64,000 bases of DNA from Heterobilharzia americana. Lineage: Eukaryota > Platyhelminthes > Trematoda > Strigeidida > Schistosomatidae. Positions 30,833 through 44,715 of the stretch are shown piece by piece (position 1 is the first letter of the stretch; each line of letters starts with the position of its first letter). The DNA lies in assembly GCA_944470555.2 (NCBI GenBank), contig OX104127.1, positions 31,511,661 through 31,575,660 of the forward strand. The letters run 5' to 3'. The notes below the pieces were generated by a model. That model searched no databases. It was not told the DNA's origin and was given only the letters and a program-made list of their open reading frames with translations. Both the position numbers and the translations under genes were made by a program.

Positions 30833-32378
30833 TTGACGCATTCCTGCTCGTTTCAACTAATGACAATAGATACGGTTGAATTCACATACTCTAATATTCA
30901 CCAAGCCATCAGGACGCTAAAATGCTCCAGCACAGACGGAATATCACCAAATTTCTTTAAATTTGGTGGCCCTGATATTCCATTATTATTACTTAAAATA
31001 TTTTCTCTCTCTGGAATCTTTCACATACCCTGATATATGGAAAACATCATTTATTCTCCCAAGATATAAATCTGGTTCAAAAACACTGGCCAGTAACTAC
31101 AGACCAATAAATATTACGCCTGTAGCTTCTATAATTATGGAGAAAGTTATTAAAGAAAGTATTCTTCAGCACATGCTTAGTGGCAACATCATCACATCGA
31201 GTCAACATGGGTTCCTAAAATCGAGGTCCTGTATAACTTGCCATCTTGACTTCTTTAACTTCATAACCACTATGCGCGACCGACACCAGTTAGTCCTTGT
31301 ACTCTATCTAGACATTTCAAAGGGATATGACATAATTGATCACTTGCTGTTAATAAGTAAGTTGATTGCTATGGGAATTGACTATCCACTATTGGGATGG
31401 ATTAGGTCTTTTCTCAGTAACCGCTCTCAAGTGGTGAAGGTAGATTCACACACTTCAAAACGTAGGCCAACCACCTCGTGTTGTTCAAGGTAATGTATTA
31501 GGTCCCCTTATTTTTACTTTATACGTCAATGACATCTGCAGCTACTTTGCATACGGTAAACCATTCTTGTTTAGTGATGACCTAAAAGTTGCATACACAT
31601 TCAGCCGTGATAATTGATCCCACTTCTAAGCGCTAATACATAGGGAGCTCGATATAATATCAGCATGATCTGCTGCTTGAAAACTTCAGTTTAATATAGG
31701 CAAATATGGCTGGATATGTTTCGGTGCCCCATCAGTGGATACCCAACTACATCTTCAGTCTGGGAAACTTCCTGTTCTTAAAAGTGTATGTGACCTCGGA
31801 CTAAGATGCTCAAGGGACCTCTAATTTTCTGAACAGGCAGCGTCACAGATTAGCAAATCTAGGATCCTGATAGTTGCACAGCTAGTAACCTCCACTTCAA
31901 AGAAGTCAAGTTGCTACTCTACAAAACTTGCGTACGTCCGCTATTAGAATACTGTCCATTTGTACTGAGTGGTATCCGCACAACACACAAACATAAAATA
32001 GAGGGTGTCCAAAGGTACTTCACAGCTAGATTGTTAGGACACGACTGCAAACAGGACTACAGCTCCAGGTGCAGAACACTAAGTCTAGAAACACTTTGGA
32101 TGAGACGACTTGAAATCAACCTGACACTCTTCTTTAATGTCTTACATAAATACACGTTTACAGCCAGTGGTGAGTTTCAGTTCGAACACAACAGTTGTTA
32201 CGATATGCGCAACCACGCCTATAGCGTCAAAATGAAGTCGTCTAAGTCTTACTCGCGCGCAAACTTCGCCGTCAAATTCTCTCAGTTGTGGAACAGACTT
32301 CAAGCTAAAGTAAAGGCCTCCAAATCATATTTTTATGTATTTGTATTTAAATATTTTTTTAAATACTCTACAGAATAA
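30833..32378 (+). pseudogene. CR1-like LINE reverse transcriptase relic
   Basis: The plus strand carries the CR1-type reverse transcriptase in order: IRTLKCSSTDGISPNFFKFG, NYRPINITPVASIIMEKVIK, SSQHGFLKSRSC, LVLYLDISKGYDIIDHLLL, then VVQGNVLGPLIFTLYVNDIC and PFLFSDDLKVAY, where the catalytic box is FSDD rather than FADD. After stops at 31616-31890 the frame reopens from 31911 with RPLLEYCPFVLSGIRTTH and LRHNAY-like C-terminal sequence to 32378. Several frameshifts are present and no endonuclease is clearly visible upstream. The C-terminal part is closest to that at 61539-61960. Confidence 0.85.
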
Positions 32379-35300
32379 GGATATACAATGAAAGCCATAG
32401 CAAGGGAAGTTAAGTAGGGAGAAACATCATCATCGAAGACACTCTCCTTGTTGGAATTCTCGCTTTCTTCACCTGCTGCTTTGCCTGTTTTTTTCTCGTT
32501 ATAGAAAGATAATACAGTTTTAAACGTTGGCTTTGTTGCCATCGATAATTAATTACTTAAGGAACAGACCATGGCTGAAACTACCCTTCATGGAGGGTAA
32601 CCAGCTTTACCACGTTCAAAATACCTAACTACAACAAGCAGAAATAAAAAATGTTCACCGGACTACAACTTCATAATTATCAAAGTTCAGGACTAACTCA
32701 TAAAGTGACCAGCAAAGTCCAACACTTACCAACTGCGAGGCTGTCACGACCGGTGAAAACGGTGGACAAGATGTTCTGGAAGCCAATTTGGTGCATTCAA
32801 ACAAGTCAGTTGCTTCTGGATGCTGGGGTTGGAAAAGTGAAGATATTTAGCTTTCAGTCATAATATTCAACAAGATTATGAATCTTCATTGTGGAATGGT
32901 GTTAACATGGGTGAATTATACAGTCCTGGAATCGTCAATGAAGTGCAATGTGTAAACAATTCATAAACTTTTCACCATTATCTCAAGCAAAAAGTAAAAA
33001 CTGTTAAAGTGGAAGTATTAGCTTCAAGCTTTATTTTTCTCCAGGTAATACCTGTATTGTCTAGATGCGAACCTGGTTTTTTTTTGTTAATGCGAAGACA
33101 ATACTTCCACTCGTCTAACTTGTAAATTTTCTGCACGCTTGTTCTGTTGGGACGTTCCATTATATGAACATGCTTCACTTATATCTTCTAGTGACAGCGG
33201 GTGGGGATTCAGATTACCTTCCATGGAGATTAATGTAATTTGTGCATAAACTTATTCATATCTGTAAAAACGGTTTTTGCCTGTATATTTAGGAATAATA
33301 ATAATTATTATTATTATTCAGGTGTCACTGTAAAACTCTGTGACTTTCTTCTTTCTATATGCAGAACTGTGCAATAGTTGTTTTTCTCCAAATATTATCA
33401 GCATGATGATGCCACTGATTCTGTAGTAACCTCAATTTGTCCCCCGAAGCTATCATCCAACTGTTAGGCACTGTACATTTTTGAGATGTTTGTCTGCATC
33501 GGGAATGCTTGAGAACATTCCGCACTTTCCTAAAGCCTCGTACTTTTCGTGCTTCTTTCGGTTTTCGGTTTGCTGATCATGGTGTGCTCGAAATACATCG
33601 TTCGCGTTCGTGTTTCTGTCTTTTCAATACGTGTTGTTGTTAATTGAGTTACCAGCAACGGGCACTGGACTTGTCGCATTCTCGTACATCATGGATCTAT
33701 TAAAACCGGTAGTTGCTCTGACGGGCCAAAGATCGGTGCCTCCCACTCATAATTACAATACGAGAGTAAAAATTATCCCCACTACTTATACAGGCAGTTA
33801 CTGCAGCAAAGGAAGAAAAGAAACCATTGCTATCTGCTTGACTTATATTTGAGCAGTGTGGAAAATTTGTTTTATATTAAGACTCCACGCTAAAGCCAAC
33901 GCGCTTGAGTACTCTTACAGAGACGTCGCTTAAGTGGCAAGTTCATTGGGAGGGAAACATGAAAAGCCACCGCAAATACATATGCGCCTGCAACATCCCT
34001 CATATAAGTGCTGACGTGTCTCAGAACGCCTCCAGATTAGTACAGTCACATCGTCACAAACTAAGACAAATAACTTATTAGGCAGTAAGTGTTGCTTGAC
34101 TCTCTTATGCCGGAAAAACCTCGTGGTGAAAGTGGTGATCCTGGAAATGCACCGTTCATCCAATTCATGCAGCAGTCACTTTCTTCGTGTCAAGGATATA
34201 TATTTAATGCAAGCAAACAGTTTTTTCTCAACCTGGCCAAACACTGCAAAATGTTTTTGACAGAAAAAAGTAGCGTAAGTAAATTTTTAACGAGAAGTTT
34301 ACGCATAATGATAAGTTTTTGCTTTCGTTATGTTTCCAGCAAGATCAATTCTCTTTCACACGCTGATATTTCTATGGACGTAGAGCCGTTGATGGTGAAC
34401 TTTGTAAAAACCTGAGGATACATGGTTTGCATATGTGTCCACGTAAACCGTACTACTCGATCGAGGTGACTAAAACCCCATAAAATATGATTGGCTTCTT
34501 TTAAGCATCTACACTGTTTAAGTGCAGCATAATGACCTGGTCAGCAAATGCTCAGGCTATAAGTTGCCTTACACACTGAAGCACTGATAGAGAAAGTTAG
34601 ACGTGGACAAATTTTTGAATAATACGTCTACTGCTTATAGGATGGGAAATATGGAGCTTATTCATTCCAATCAGCTCCTGTAAAAACATATGATGACACT
34701 TTTCTGCTACAGGCCACACCATCAGACAGAGGTTGCTTTTCAAATTGCCGGTCAAAAACTCCCAATAATAAAGTTTCACTCAATAACCCTTTTAACGCCT
34801 TTCTGGTCATTCACCTAATTGAAGTAGTCCTCGCACATATATCCTTCGCAGCCTAACAGGACTCATCCACATCTCACCACGTAAGTATTACTTCGTAAAC
34901 TAAAACACTCGCAGTGTACACTCAGAAATAATAATTGTTACCATCAAATAATTGGGCATACTGCAAAATGATCATATATTAGCGGCCATTCTACAGAATA
35001 GCCAGTTGCAGTTTGTATGGGTTAGGCGTGTTACAAATAGGAATATGGTGATTCATTCTGAGACAAAAATCTGAATATTTATCATAGCTATCTCATATAC
35101 GTTACTAAGGCAACCAAAGTTACATTGAACTCTATGTCCACTAAAATAACGTGCCAATGTTGAAGCTGGTATACCGCTGAGCTCAAAGGAAACACAAGTC
35201 TTAGTTGTGGGGGACTTCAGCCAACAGACAGCCATTAATTAACCAAGACCAGGCTTTTCCAGGAAAATCAGAAAACTAGTACGGAACAAAAAGTCATTTA

Positions 35301-35389
35301 TACCTGATATTCATTATCTTAGATTTACCCCAGTAGAGGAATATGAATACCCCCATATGTAGACATTCAGCAACTGGCCCCAAGCTGAC

Positions 35390-35620
35390 AAATTAGAGGC
35401 GATAACGGGGAAGAGTGGGGAAACGTGGTATGCTCGGGGGGGGGAATTAAAACCGGTAGGAAAAACAGGGGGAAGCGGGGGAGTTGAAGTGGTTAAGGGG
35501 GATTCGAAGAGTAGTAGTGGGGAATTACGTGGTGAAAGGGGGAAAGCCGCATGAGAGGAACTCAAGGGTAGAAGGAGGAGAACCGGAGGGAAGTAGTGGG
35601 GGCACTGGTGAAATTATGTC
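35390..35620 (+). repeat. G-run purine-rich tract 1
   Basis: The plus strand holds about a dozen runs of three to eight G separated by purine-rich spacers, including G8 at about 35437-35444. It could form G-quadruplexes. It shares a stretch near ggtgaaagggggaaag with the second tract at 40438. Confidence 0.6.
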
Positions 35621-36747
35621 GTGACTTGATTTCGTGATGGTGTCACACATACCTGAAATGTTGTAAGACGTAGTCGTGTATTACTTCGAAATTATTTATA
35701 ATCTTCCCTCAGCTTTCGTCAATTAGTTTCTGAATTTTCATATAACGTTTCGAAGGACGAAACCGAGGCAACCATTTTCGTTTTTGTGGGCAAAATCTAC
35801 TTTTTGAAGCGCCATCAATGGCGTGTACGACCTGGTGGCCCACTTAAACTTTGGGCTGCAAATGATTTATCTCATCCATCCCTTTAATTCGTTTTGATCT
35901 CATAAATGTCTTTTGAACACATGGAGTACTCTCATGCACTGCTGTTCTTCAAGTCAACAACAGAACAACGAATAAATGATACACAGGCAAGAGATGGGCT
36001 TACAAGCGCAGAGAAATACAATTTTGGAGCTGGGTGAATAAATTACCACCATTAAAATTACTCTCGATTTTCGGTTCATTCACCAGTTCAAACAAGATCT
36101 CAATGCAGTACTCCGTACCTATTTCGCACTATGGCCTTTATTACTGTTATTACTAACATTATTCAAATGCATTTATTGTGTCGCCCGAAGATATTGCACG
36201 GAGATCGAATTCGTTTAACTATTATATTCTGAGAATTCCACACTGCACCACAAGTCTTGTTTGGAGCAAAGCTATCATTACTGTTGTTAAAAATTCTTCA
36301 ATATGTAAATAAATAAATCAGTAAATATTTTATTACCATAGCGGTTGGTTTGTTTGGTGTGGAAACTGTTAAACTGTGTGCATTGTTCTCCTTTTCATAT
36401 GAAAAGCTGTGGTCTAGACCGTTAGCCGGTACTAGCAGGGGACCATGTAGCTCTGGAAAGATCCCTAATTTACCTGGCTGTCATCGGTCGTTTTATCGCC
36501 AACGCGAAAGGCTGACGCAACCATCCTCCTCAATTTTGGATGGTTTATCCCTTCAATGAATATTAAGCAAGATGGAGGTGTGACGGCTGAATTCCAGATT
36601 GTTCACGGCCCTAGTAAGTCCAAAGGCAGTACCCGCCGCTAAGAAATAGGCAGTCACAGATGGTGTGTGAGCACTTTATATTTCACAAGACATGTAGTTG
36701 CAGTTGCAATTATACCTTAGGGGACAACTGATAAAACATTACATGAA

Positions 36748-37218
36748 ATGCTCACTGAGGTGGTAATGGAAATGATGTCGGTTACAAACATCCCAGCGGT
36801 GGATGATGACAAATTTCTGGAACTATTAGCTGGACTTCTATGCACGCTACCGAAAAGCGTACGGTCAGTATACAGAAATACGGCCAGATGCAAGTGCGAG
36901 ATAATGGGTAAAGGAATTTATTACCGCATTGGTTTGAATGATAATTTCATTCGTTATTTAAATTCCTGGTTGGGTGACTAATCTTCAGAAGGTGTTCAGT
37001 TGAAGCTCAATTATGGTGGCCCGTTGATTGCTAGAAGTTTGTCTCAACACTTGTGTCCTACCCTAGGTAGGATAATCTTATTTTGGAGTGACGTATTCAT
37101 TATTGAAGTTTACGGAGGAGGCAGAGAGCCCAGAGGTTTCAACAGGTTGTCACAGGATCTTGTTAGCGACCCGGAAGACCTTTTTTGTCGCTGGCCCAAT
37201 ACTGGCGAGGTTAGGTAA
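36748..37218 (+). other. possible decayed ORF, unrecognised
   Basis: One frame is open for 157 codons apart from a single TAA at 36979-36981 (IGLNDNFIRYLNSWLGD, then SSEGVQLKLNYGGPLIARSL). Overlapping ORFs in other frames continue to about 38225. No domain was recognised; it may be chance in a locally less AT-rich stretch or a heavily decayed gene. Confidence 0.2.
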
Positions 37219-40200
37219 AGGATTAACGGCAAACGGTGCTGCAGTCATTCGTGTCCTACCAACTCTAGCTGGTGTTAAATAGATTGTTGGTCATATTAGG
37301 AAACCAGCCTGTGACAGGTGCTTTGTACTTGGGTCTCGTATACACCGAAAAATGGCTTTCGCCAGTGAAGAGTATGCCCTTAGGACATATGCCAATTTTC
37401 GCAGTAGTAGGCAGGCTAAGCATCACTCAGGGGTACCGCATTTCGGGGATTACCCATGGATGTGACCACAGCCTTCCCATTAGAACCTATCAATCTTGCA
37501 CACCTCAGAAGGGTTAAGAAACTGTGTGGGTTTGTGGCGATAACCAGACGTCTCAAGTTAGAGGAGGATGAACTAAACGGACACATTAGCCATCAGAAAT
37601 ACCACAGGAGATTGCAAAGAGCGCACGCTTGTGAACATTCAAAGGAAACGTCTTTCGATGGATGACGAGTCTGTGTGGAAGACAACGGAATGCAGACTTT
37701 TTCTGGTATATTTAGGGCCGATTAATTGAAAGGTATACTTCCGTGACCTCTTTTGCAAAACTTCAGGCGGTTTTCATTAGCAATTTGTCTGCTTGGTCAC
37801 CATAAACTTCATAGACGTCCTATTGAATGTGCCAAGGTTGAGTTATGTGATTTTTGTAGGGATACGTGATGTGGTCCTGGAAGTTTGGCTAACAACATGT
37901 GTTCCCTCAAGCATACACCTGAGGATGCATACCATATTCCGAATAGTAAGTGAGCTAAATAAGAAGCTTGCACTCTAGACCTGCTGTTGCCAAACAGGTA
38001 GTACAGCGTTTTGTTGAGGAGCTGTGCATCGGGAAAAGGCGCGCGAAAGCCAGGATGCCCTGTGCTTTCGAGAATCTAAGCATCATACCTAATCAGAGGA
38101 AGGAGGTGGTTATTCGTAGGGTGGTTATCTACACGTTATTTTGGCCTGACGATGTGGTGTTTATCAGCAGGAAGACAGGATTAGTCAGAGAAGTCAGGGA
38201 AAGAGGAGTTCGATTCCCGACTTAGAAAGATTCATTTGACTGCTTGACCGAACCCTTCCCTTCAACAAATGTTAGAATTTTTCAGGTATCAGTAGCCAGT
38301 CATGAGACTGCATAGGTTCCATCAAGTAAGATTAAGCGCAAGTGCATTAGCATATCGATGCAGAATTATGAAGTTGTTATTCCCAAACACTCATACACCC
38401 CTCTGGAGTTTATTAAATGTGCCGCAGAATGTTAGTAATCGCGATCTTCCTTGTTTATACGCCATCCCCAGCATTCCCTTGATAGTCAGTGAACATCGCC
38501 TACCCTGATTAGGACATGTAGGAAGACCCAATGATAACATACACCTAAAGATTCCTTGCCCCGCTTTAACGTTATCCTGTCCATATTGGTAAGGCATGTT
38601 TGAGTACATAACCACTCGAGTAAAAGGCTATTATTGCAGGCTGCTTTCTTGTATAAGCGTGCCCCCCCAGTGGCCTATTACAGTAACCTTCCTAATTTAG
38701 TGTTTTACTTACCACGGTCCTCATTTTCTAGATGAATGACTCCTGGTAAAAATGTCGTTTTTCATCTGTATGGGGGAACAGCTGTGGAGGTCTACTTCTG
38801 GTGGTTAGTGGCCTACGAGCGTTCCGTTCCATCCCAATTTCTGATTAACAGCCATATCCATCACCTATTCATATTATTCTTTCTTATGACTGGAAACTCA
38901 GACAAGCTTATAGATCCGAGTGGACATGTGACACCACGACTGATATGGATGACTTCATTTTCGTGTAGTTGTGCTAAAGTACTTTGTATTAATTCAGTTC
39001 AACATTTTAGTCTTCCGCCATTCACTCCTGTGTTATTGGTATGTCGGAGAAGTGTATGCTCACCGTTGCAGGAGGTTGGCTGTTGTCTAATAACCTCCGC
39101 CCACCTTCGGAGCATATATTTGCTGTGAACTTGGAGGAGAACATACATCCGCAAGCAGACTGAAAGTCAGTAAAGTGTCGACAACTACATGAACGTGGTA
39201 AGTTTACGTGATAGCAAAGTTACGCAAGACAGGTTTCCTTTCAAAGACTAAAAAGCAACTACGTATTTTGCAAAGTGCAGTGCGATGAAGATACCCTGCC
39301 TATTCCTTCAAAGAAGATGAGGCGGTAAGATTTGCTGTGCACAAGTATATCTCGTCGCCAGGGAGACAAAGAAAGACACCATGGATTACGTTGACAATCC
39401 CATGGACATGGATATCGTCCATATGCAGATCAAGTGCACACCATCTGCGTACCCACTGACCAAACTCTTGGAGAGTGAATTTTATCCGGTAAAGGGGAAA
39501 GTATAAAATATATTTTTACCCTCTCGGGCTCCCAACGATATGTTTAGCATCTTTTACTTCATCACTAACAGGTGATAGCGATAAGTGACTTTTTAACCAA
39601 ATAACAGTTTCCTGCGGCAGTTTGAGGAAAGATATTCGCAACGTGACGATCGCTGTCAACTAACTTTCAGGCAACCCCGCAGTCTCTATACCTATTCCAC
39701 ACAGAGCGCATTCGGGAGATGCAGGAAATATGAAACCAAGTGGGAACTCCATGGAAGGCTGATAAGGGAAGGGGAGGTGGCACATCTTTGTTTCTAGATG
39801 ATTTCCGTTTTCGCTCCCTACTCTGCACAGATGGGGTTGTCCAAATTCTGGAATCTTAACTCAAGGGTGAGAGATTTCTTGACACATTCATAAGTTAACT
39901 CAAATTGCTTTGATCCTACGGACTGTGAAACTGCAAGAAGACTCTAGATCATCTGTCACATTGATGACTTCAACGGTTATTAATCCAGCATAGGCAGTCA
40001 AATACACTTTCCAGGGGACCCTGACTAAGCGTGCGTCCAGAACACAGTCGTTAAACAAGATGGTTGGGGGTAGGTAGTGCGTTGCTGATTATATCCCCTC
40101 AGCTGATTTCGCAGGTAAATCTTTATCAAGCACTTTGGATGACCATGACTTAGAAAATATCCTGGGCAACACATCGATGGCGTATTTTCACGGCTTGAGC

Positions 40201-40319
40201 GACATTTATAATGTGTCGCTGTAAACAAAAATTACTCCTTTTTTACTAATCGTCCAGCCATTTGCAGAATATGCACACATGGTAACTGTTACAGCCTGGA
40301 TACAACTAGAATTATGCGG

Positions 40320-40640
40320 CAAATATTAGCCAGAAAGTGGGAGCAGGTAGGGAAGCCGTTGAGAATAAAAAGAGAGTGAACAGCGAAGCCATGGGAAGTG
40401 GGGGGCATAAATATGGATCGCGTCGGGGATTGCTGGTGAAAGAGGGAACAAGTGCGGTAATGGTGGGAGAAAATGGGGAAAATATAGGAAGAATACGGAA
40501 GCCATAGGGACATAATGGGGACGAATCGCAGTGGTGCGGACAGTGCTGGTGTTTCGTCACATATCCGCTTTATTTCCCCCGTCGCTTACTACTATGTTTT
40601 CCACATTGTTTCCCCATTTATCACCTCTTTTCCCCCTTCT
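40320..40640. repeat. G-run purine tract 2 followed by a pyrimidine tract
   Basis: Plus-strand purine tract with many G-runs (40330-40530), then a C/T-rich stretch (40570-40640) whose reverse complement has the same flavour (gggggaaaagaggtgat). The two halves could fold as an imperfect hairpin. Possibly the same repeat as 35390-35620. Confidence 0.45.
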
Positions 40641-40999
40641 GTCAGTCTGGGGTTGTATTGGCATTACAACTTCAAGTCTGTCACTGTTCACGCACACTAT
40701 GACTCCGTCATAGACGCCAGGACAAGTATCGCAATTGCAACAAAGTGGATATATTTCTTATCTTATTCTAGGAACTTCGTCCCTTACACCGATTTAGCAC
40801 TAATAATTGTCAAAGCTTGTGCTTCATCTCTTCGCCAACAAAATTTATAGCCTTGGCTCCATCTAAAATGAGGCGTCTCTATGACAAGTGTTCACTGGTT
40901 GCATGTATCTCTGGTCATTGCAACTGGCATTCCACTACGATCAACTTCTCCCCTCCCTAGATAGGCCGGACTGTTGTTTCTTGCTACAAATGACATCGC

Positions 41000-41395
41000 A
41001 GCACCGCCTAAGCTCACTCGATACTGAAGATCAGATGACGGGAATAGTAAGAATAAGCGAGGAGGAACTCTGGCTGTCAGCGAATAAACCGAGAACCCAT
41101 CTACCAACGGATATGCAGGAGAAAGCGGAGATATATTCCATTGGGCCTACAATGAGAAGACCGCTTGAGAACATCGCGCACCAGGTCAGGTCGTCGAGTG
41201 GAAGCCAAATGGGGAACGACAAGTTGGGCATCCGTGGGTGACATACAGGAGATTGTGCGAGGAGGAAATGAAGGCTTGTAAGCCGTGGTGGAGCCGGGTT
41301 AAGAAGGCTGAAGAGAAGAGAGTGAAGCGGTGACATACCACTGAGATCCTATGCTCCACTATGAACGCAATGGACAAGTGATAATGATGGTTCAG
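41000..41395 (+). mobile_element. SR2-like RTE 3' end
   Basis: Aligns with 14805-15180. Shared islands include aggtcgtcgagtgga, gccaaatgggga, gtggagccgggtt and the terminal cctatgctccact. Reading frames are broken and the 5' part is lost. Sense strand is plus. Confidence 0.8.
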
Positions 41396-44220
41396 GACAA
41401 AAACTCACAATGATCAGAGTTTGCGTCGCAACCAGCTGACACCGCCTTTCCGCTTGGATGGTTTGTTATTCAGTATTACAACCGTCTAGTTATCAAGACG
41501 TTCTTCAATTTAAAGTTTCACTGACCACAAAAGACCCATTTATACTATCTGCAGCACCAGTTATATGATCAAGGTGAACGTCTAAATCGATGCATTCCAA
41601 GGCCATCCGGTCGCGCTTAAAGGCAATGTAGATTGATATCATTGGGAATAATAATTATAGTGCATGGAAATAGACGTTGAAACGGTTAGTCATCAAAATA
41701 GCAGTGGTTATGCACATACTTCAGTCATCTTTCTTACTGACGTAAGCGGCATCATTCGAGAAGCATCCTCCATTCATAGTGGCTTGTATTTGAAAAAGAC
41801 ATTTGTTAGAGTGCTAGAAAACATGTGGTGTGGAGTTACCGCAGGTAAGTCATGTTCCAGACCAATGGGTAAGTTGGTCTGTGGCTCAATCATTTATTCG
41901 GAACATCTCTGCCATTACAGCTGTTGGGGAAGTTTAGACGGTTCGTCTATTGCACAATCCTGAATTTCATCTGGTTCGTGGAGATCATTCCCCTTGGATA
42001 CACCCAGCTAGTTCCAACTACAAGTGCGGAAGCTCAGCCAATAGTTTAGATGTGGGAATACGGTATCAGATGTGAAGCACCGACACAATACTTTCCAAAA
42101 AGTGTCTACTGTGGCAAAACGTGGATTAAGAACATCATAAAACGCCCTCTTGCACATATCTAGATGAATTGTAACGAGCGGGACTGCACGCAGGAATGAC
42201 TTCTATGCCCACTGCTTGTTAATTAACCTCTAAAGGTCCGGCCGCTGTCGCTTTTGACGAACGAAAATGCAACTACGCAGAGCGGTGAGGTGTTCAATAT
42301 ATGCATTCGAGTGGAGTGAACTCAAACAGAATAAATGAATACAGTGTCCGGCCACGAAACAATGGTAGACAGCAAGCGTCTGCACTACGTTAAATTGAGA
42401 CGAAGTAGATAAAACGAAGCTCATATAAGGAATGATTATGAACGGTGAAACGTGCAGGCCACTGGGAGGTTCTCCTTTTCAGCGAAAGCTTCGATTTTGA
42501 CATAGAAATCCAAAATGTTTATTCGGCGAATAGTGATGAGGAGATGATCGGATTTGCGTAGCACCTCCAAAAGGAGCGAGTTCATGACTGCATCAATGAG
42601 GAGGGGGGGGTAATTCGGGGCCAAATAATAGAAGTCCGTTTGCTGACGCTCATACTGACCTGCCACACGTGCACGTCCGCTTTGCACGTCGCAAACCATC
42701 TCTATCTCTACACCGTCTGAGTTGATTTCCAAACTTTAGAATTTAGTGGGATACAACTACCTTGTCTTTATGAGGCATCAAATACCGAGAGCCCTGTAGG
42801 GGTATTATATAACTGGAAGACAGTAACAGATCACAGACTCACCTAGCTCACAAACACATCCAGGTAACGCTGCCCGCCAGCCTCTTCTTCTATCATCCAC
42901 AGCGAAAATCACATTTAATCCTCAGCTTCTACTCACGCATTAACCATACTTGAGTGAGAACCACGTTGCAGGTATCAACGCCGGTCTCAAAGTGGTTGCT
43001 TCAAACAGCCTTATACATAATGAATCTTTCTCATTTCCTCTTTCCCTGACAGGTTACCAGCGCCCAAGGCGACCGAAACTCATGCATGAAAAAACGATGG
43101 TATTATCTATTTCCTCCCACCATTTCTTCTACACTTCCTCAAAATCCATGTTTCACATGGTGGTCATACTTTTCTTGTCTCTGGCGCGTGTTACATCATT
43201 CCCATGTCGTGATGCCCCAGTTTCGTATAAAACGTTGTTATTGAACTGAACGTTTTAACGTATCATTCCCACACCATTTTTTATGGTATGACTAATAGTC
43301 CGTTCTCTGCCCCCATTGTAATGTGAGTCGCTAACTGATTAATCTCTCTCTTACTGCGCCTGTGCTTCAAGTCGAGGACAAGGTCATTTTTCATGTGTGT
43401 ACCTATTCACGTGTTTTGAGATTGATCATCATATTATATTCCCGGAGTAATAAACCCTCCCACTATCCAGCTTCTATTTTCTCCCTATTAGTCTTGGGGT
43501 TGCAGTCAGTGGCCCTTGCGTACTGAGTTAGCTGTCAGGTAAGCGCACGTATTATATGCGTTCTGGAGTATATATAACTATTAAAATTCGAAAACATAAC
43601 ATTCTATCACACCTATTGGGTGTTGATTTCATAAACAGACTCGAGAATCAACCTCTCCCCTTGCCCAATTATACTGGACTCAGACAAAACGATTTTACCC
43701 CACCTTATTATTTTTGCCCAAAATGTCATCAGGTTCCTGATGCGATATCACCGTGTGCCACATTTGATAAACATATCTTATGTGGAATTGCATTACACAA
43801 TGGTTCCCACGCTTTACCTTTTTATTTGTTGGTTATTGTGGTACGCGGAACAGATGCCTTCCCGACGTGTGCACAAAAGACGTAAATATGGTGTGGTGCT
43901 TCACAGAATGTGGCAACACTTTTCCTTTCACATAGATTTAGTTCCTAAAAACCTCAACTTTTACACTCCTGTCTCGACAATTTCAGCAACTTAGTCCATA
44001 TTTTCAAGATTTGCGGCTGAACCGAGTGTGTTTGTTAGCTGGTAGAGTGTAACAAAACTGAACATCTCTTGCTCACCAGTGATACTGATCCAGTTTCGGT
44101 GCATGCCATTCCGAGATCCGAATGATCGTGATGCACGTCTGTTCTCATCCATTTATGGTGATCCGAAAGATTTAATGCAAAGACAGTGGCTTTTAGGATA
44201 AGCAGTTGCATTTTTTGAAA
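41396..44220. other. unassigned sequence, several short ORFs
   Basis: Three ORFs of about 100 codons (41664-41963 plus, 42436-42732 minus, 43556-43885 plus) have protein-like composition; the last has a CPKC pair. None matches a family I know, and no splice context supports them. Two CCCTCC-type pyrimidine patches lie near 43110 and 43470. Confidence 0.35.
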
Positions 44221-44224
44221 CAGT

Positions 44225-44715
44225 GTTTTGTTTACTCATGCATTAACAATAATAATTATATATATATGTATCATACAACATAGGTTACATGAATACAAAC
44301 TAGTTTACCGGTTTGGTCATTTTGGTAATGAGAAATGACTATTGTGTACAGTGTTAAGCTACACATTAGATACCGTTATCCATGGCATATAAGAGGTGTG
44401 TTGAAGCAGGCTTAGTTCGAATTTAAGGATTATTCAGTTATCGTTTGAATCTTTCAGTATTCTTGAAGGCGAGGCCGCATTCTTTGTACTGACTACAAAG
44501 CTTACTTGGAGTATCCAGAACCAAATGTTTAGAGGTGGGCTTGGGTGGAAGAAGATGAAGGTGCGCACGACAGTAATGAAAATTAGTTTGAAGCCGAAGA
44601 TATCACTATATACCTATGTACAAACGTTTGATGAAGTTATAAACATCTGAGTGAAATTCATGGTTTTTTCTAAGACGGTAACCACCCTTTATCTGATCAC
44701 GGATAGGGGATGGTC
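44225..44715 (-). repeat. ATT-tailed repeat, copy 1
   Basis: Reverse complement of the repeat at 53795-54510, but lacking about 230 bp of its middle. On the minus strand it starts near gtgatcagataaagggtggtt and ends in attattgttaatg. The 3' simple-repeat tail suggests a SINE or a LINE 3' end. Confidence 0.75.

Larger units (their letters stand above)
32400..40990. other. unassigned region with short ORFs and G-run tracts
   Basis: No family was recognised over about 8.6 kb. Features seen are a 15-bp AAT/ATT island near 33295-33320, purine tracts rich in G-runs at 35390-35620 and 40320-40545, and many 60-130 codon plus-strand ORFs between 36.3 and 39.1 kb. None of these ORFs shows a familiar motif, and none has convincing exon borders. 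Confidence 0.4.

Noticed and set aside
32333..32542. 69-codon minus-strand ORF as a gene
   Set aside because: It runs antisense into the end of the CR1 relic and has no recognisable domain.
35314..35565. proline- and serine-rich protein on the minus strand
   Set aside because: It is the translation of the G-run tract read backwards; the composition explains the open frame.
42436..42732. 98-codon minus-strand ORF as a host exon
   Set aside because: Protein-like composition only; no motif, no convincing splice sites and no partner exons.
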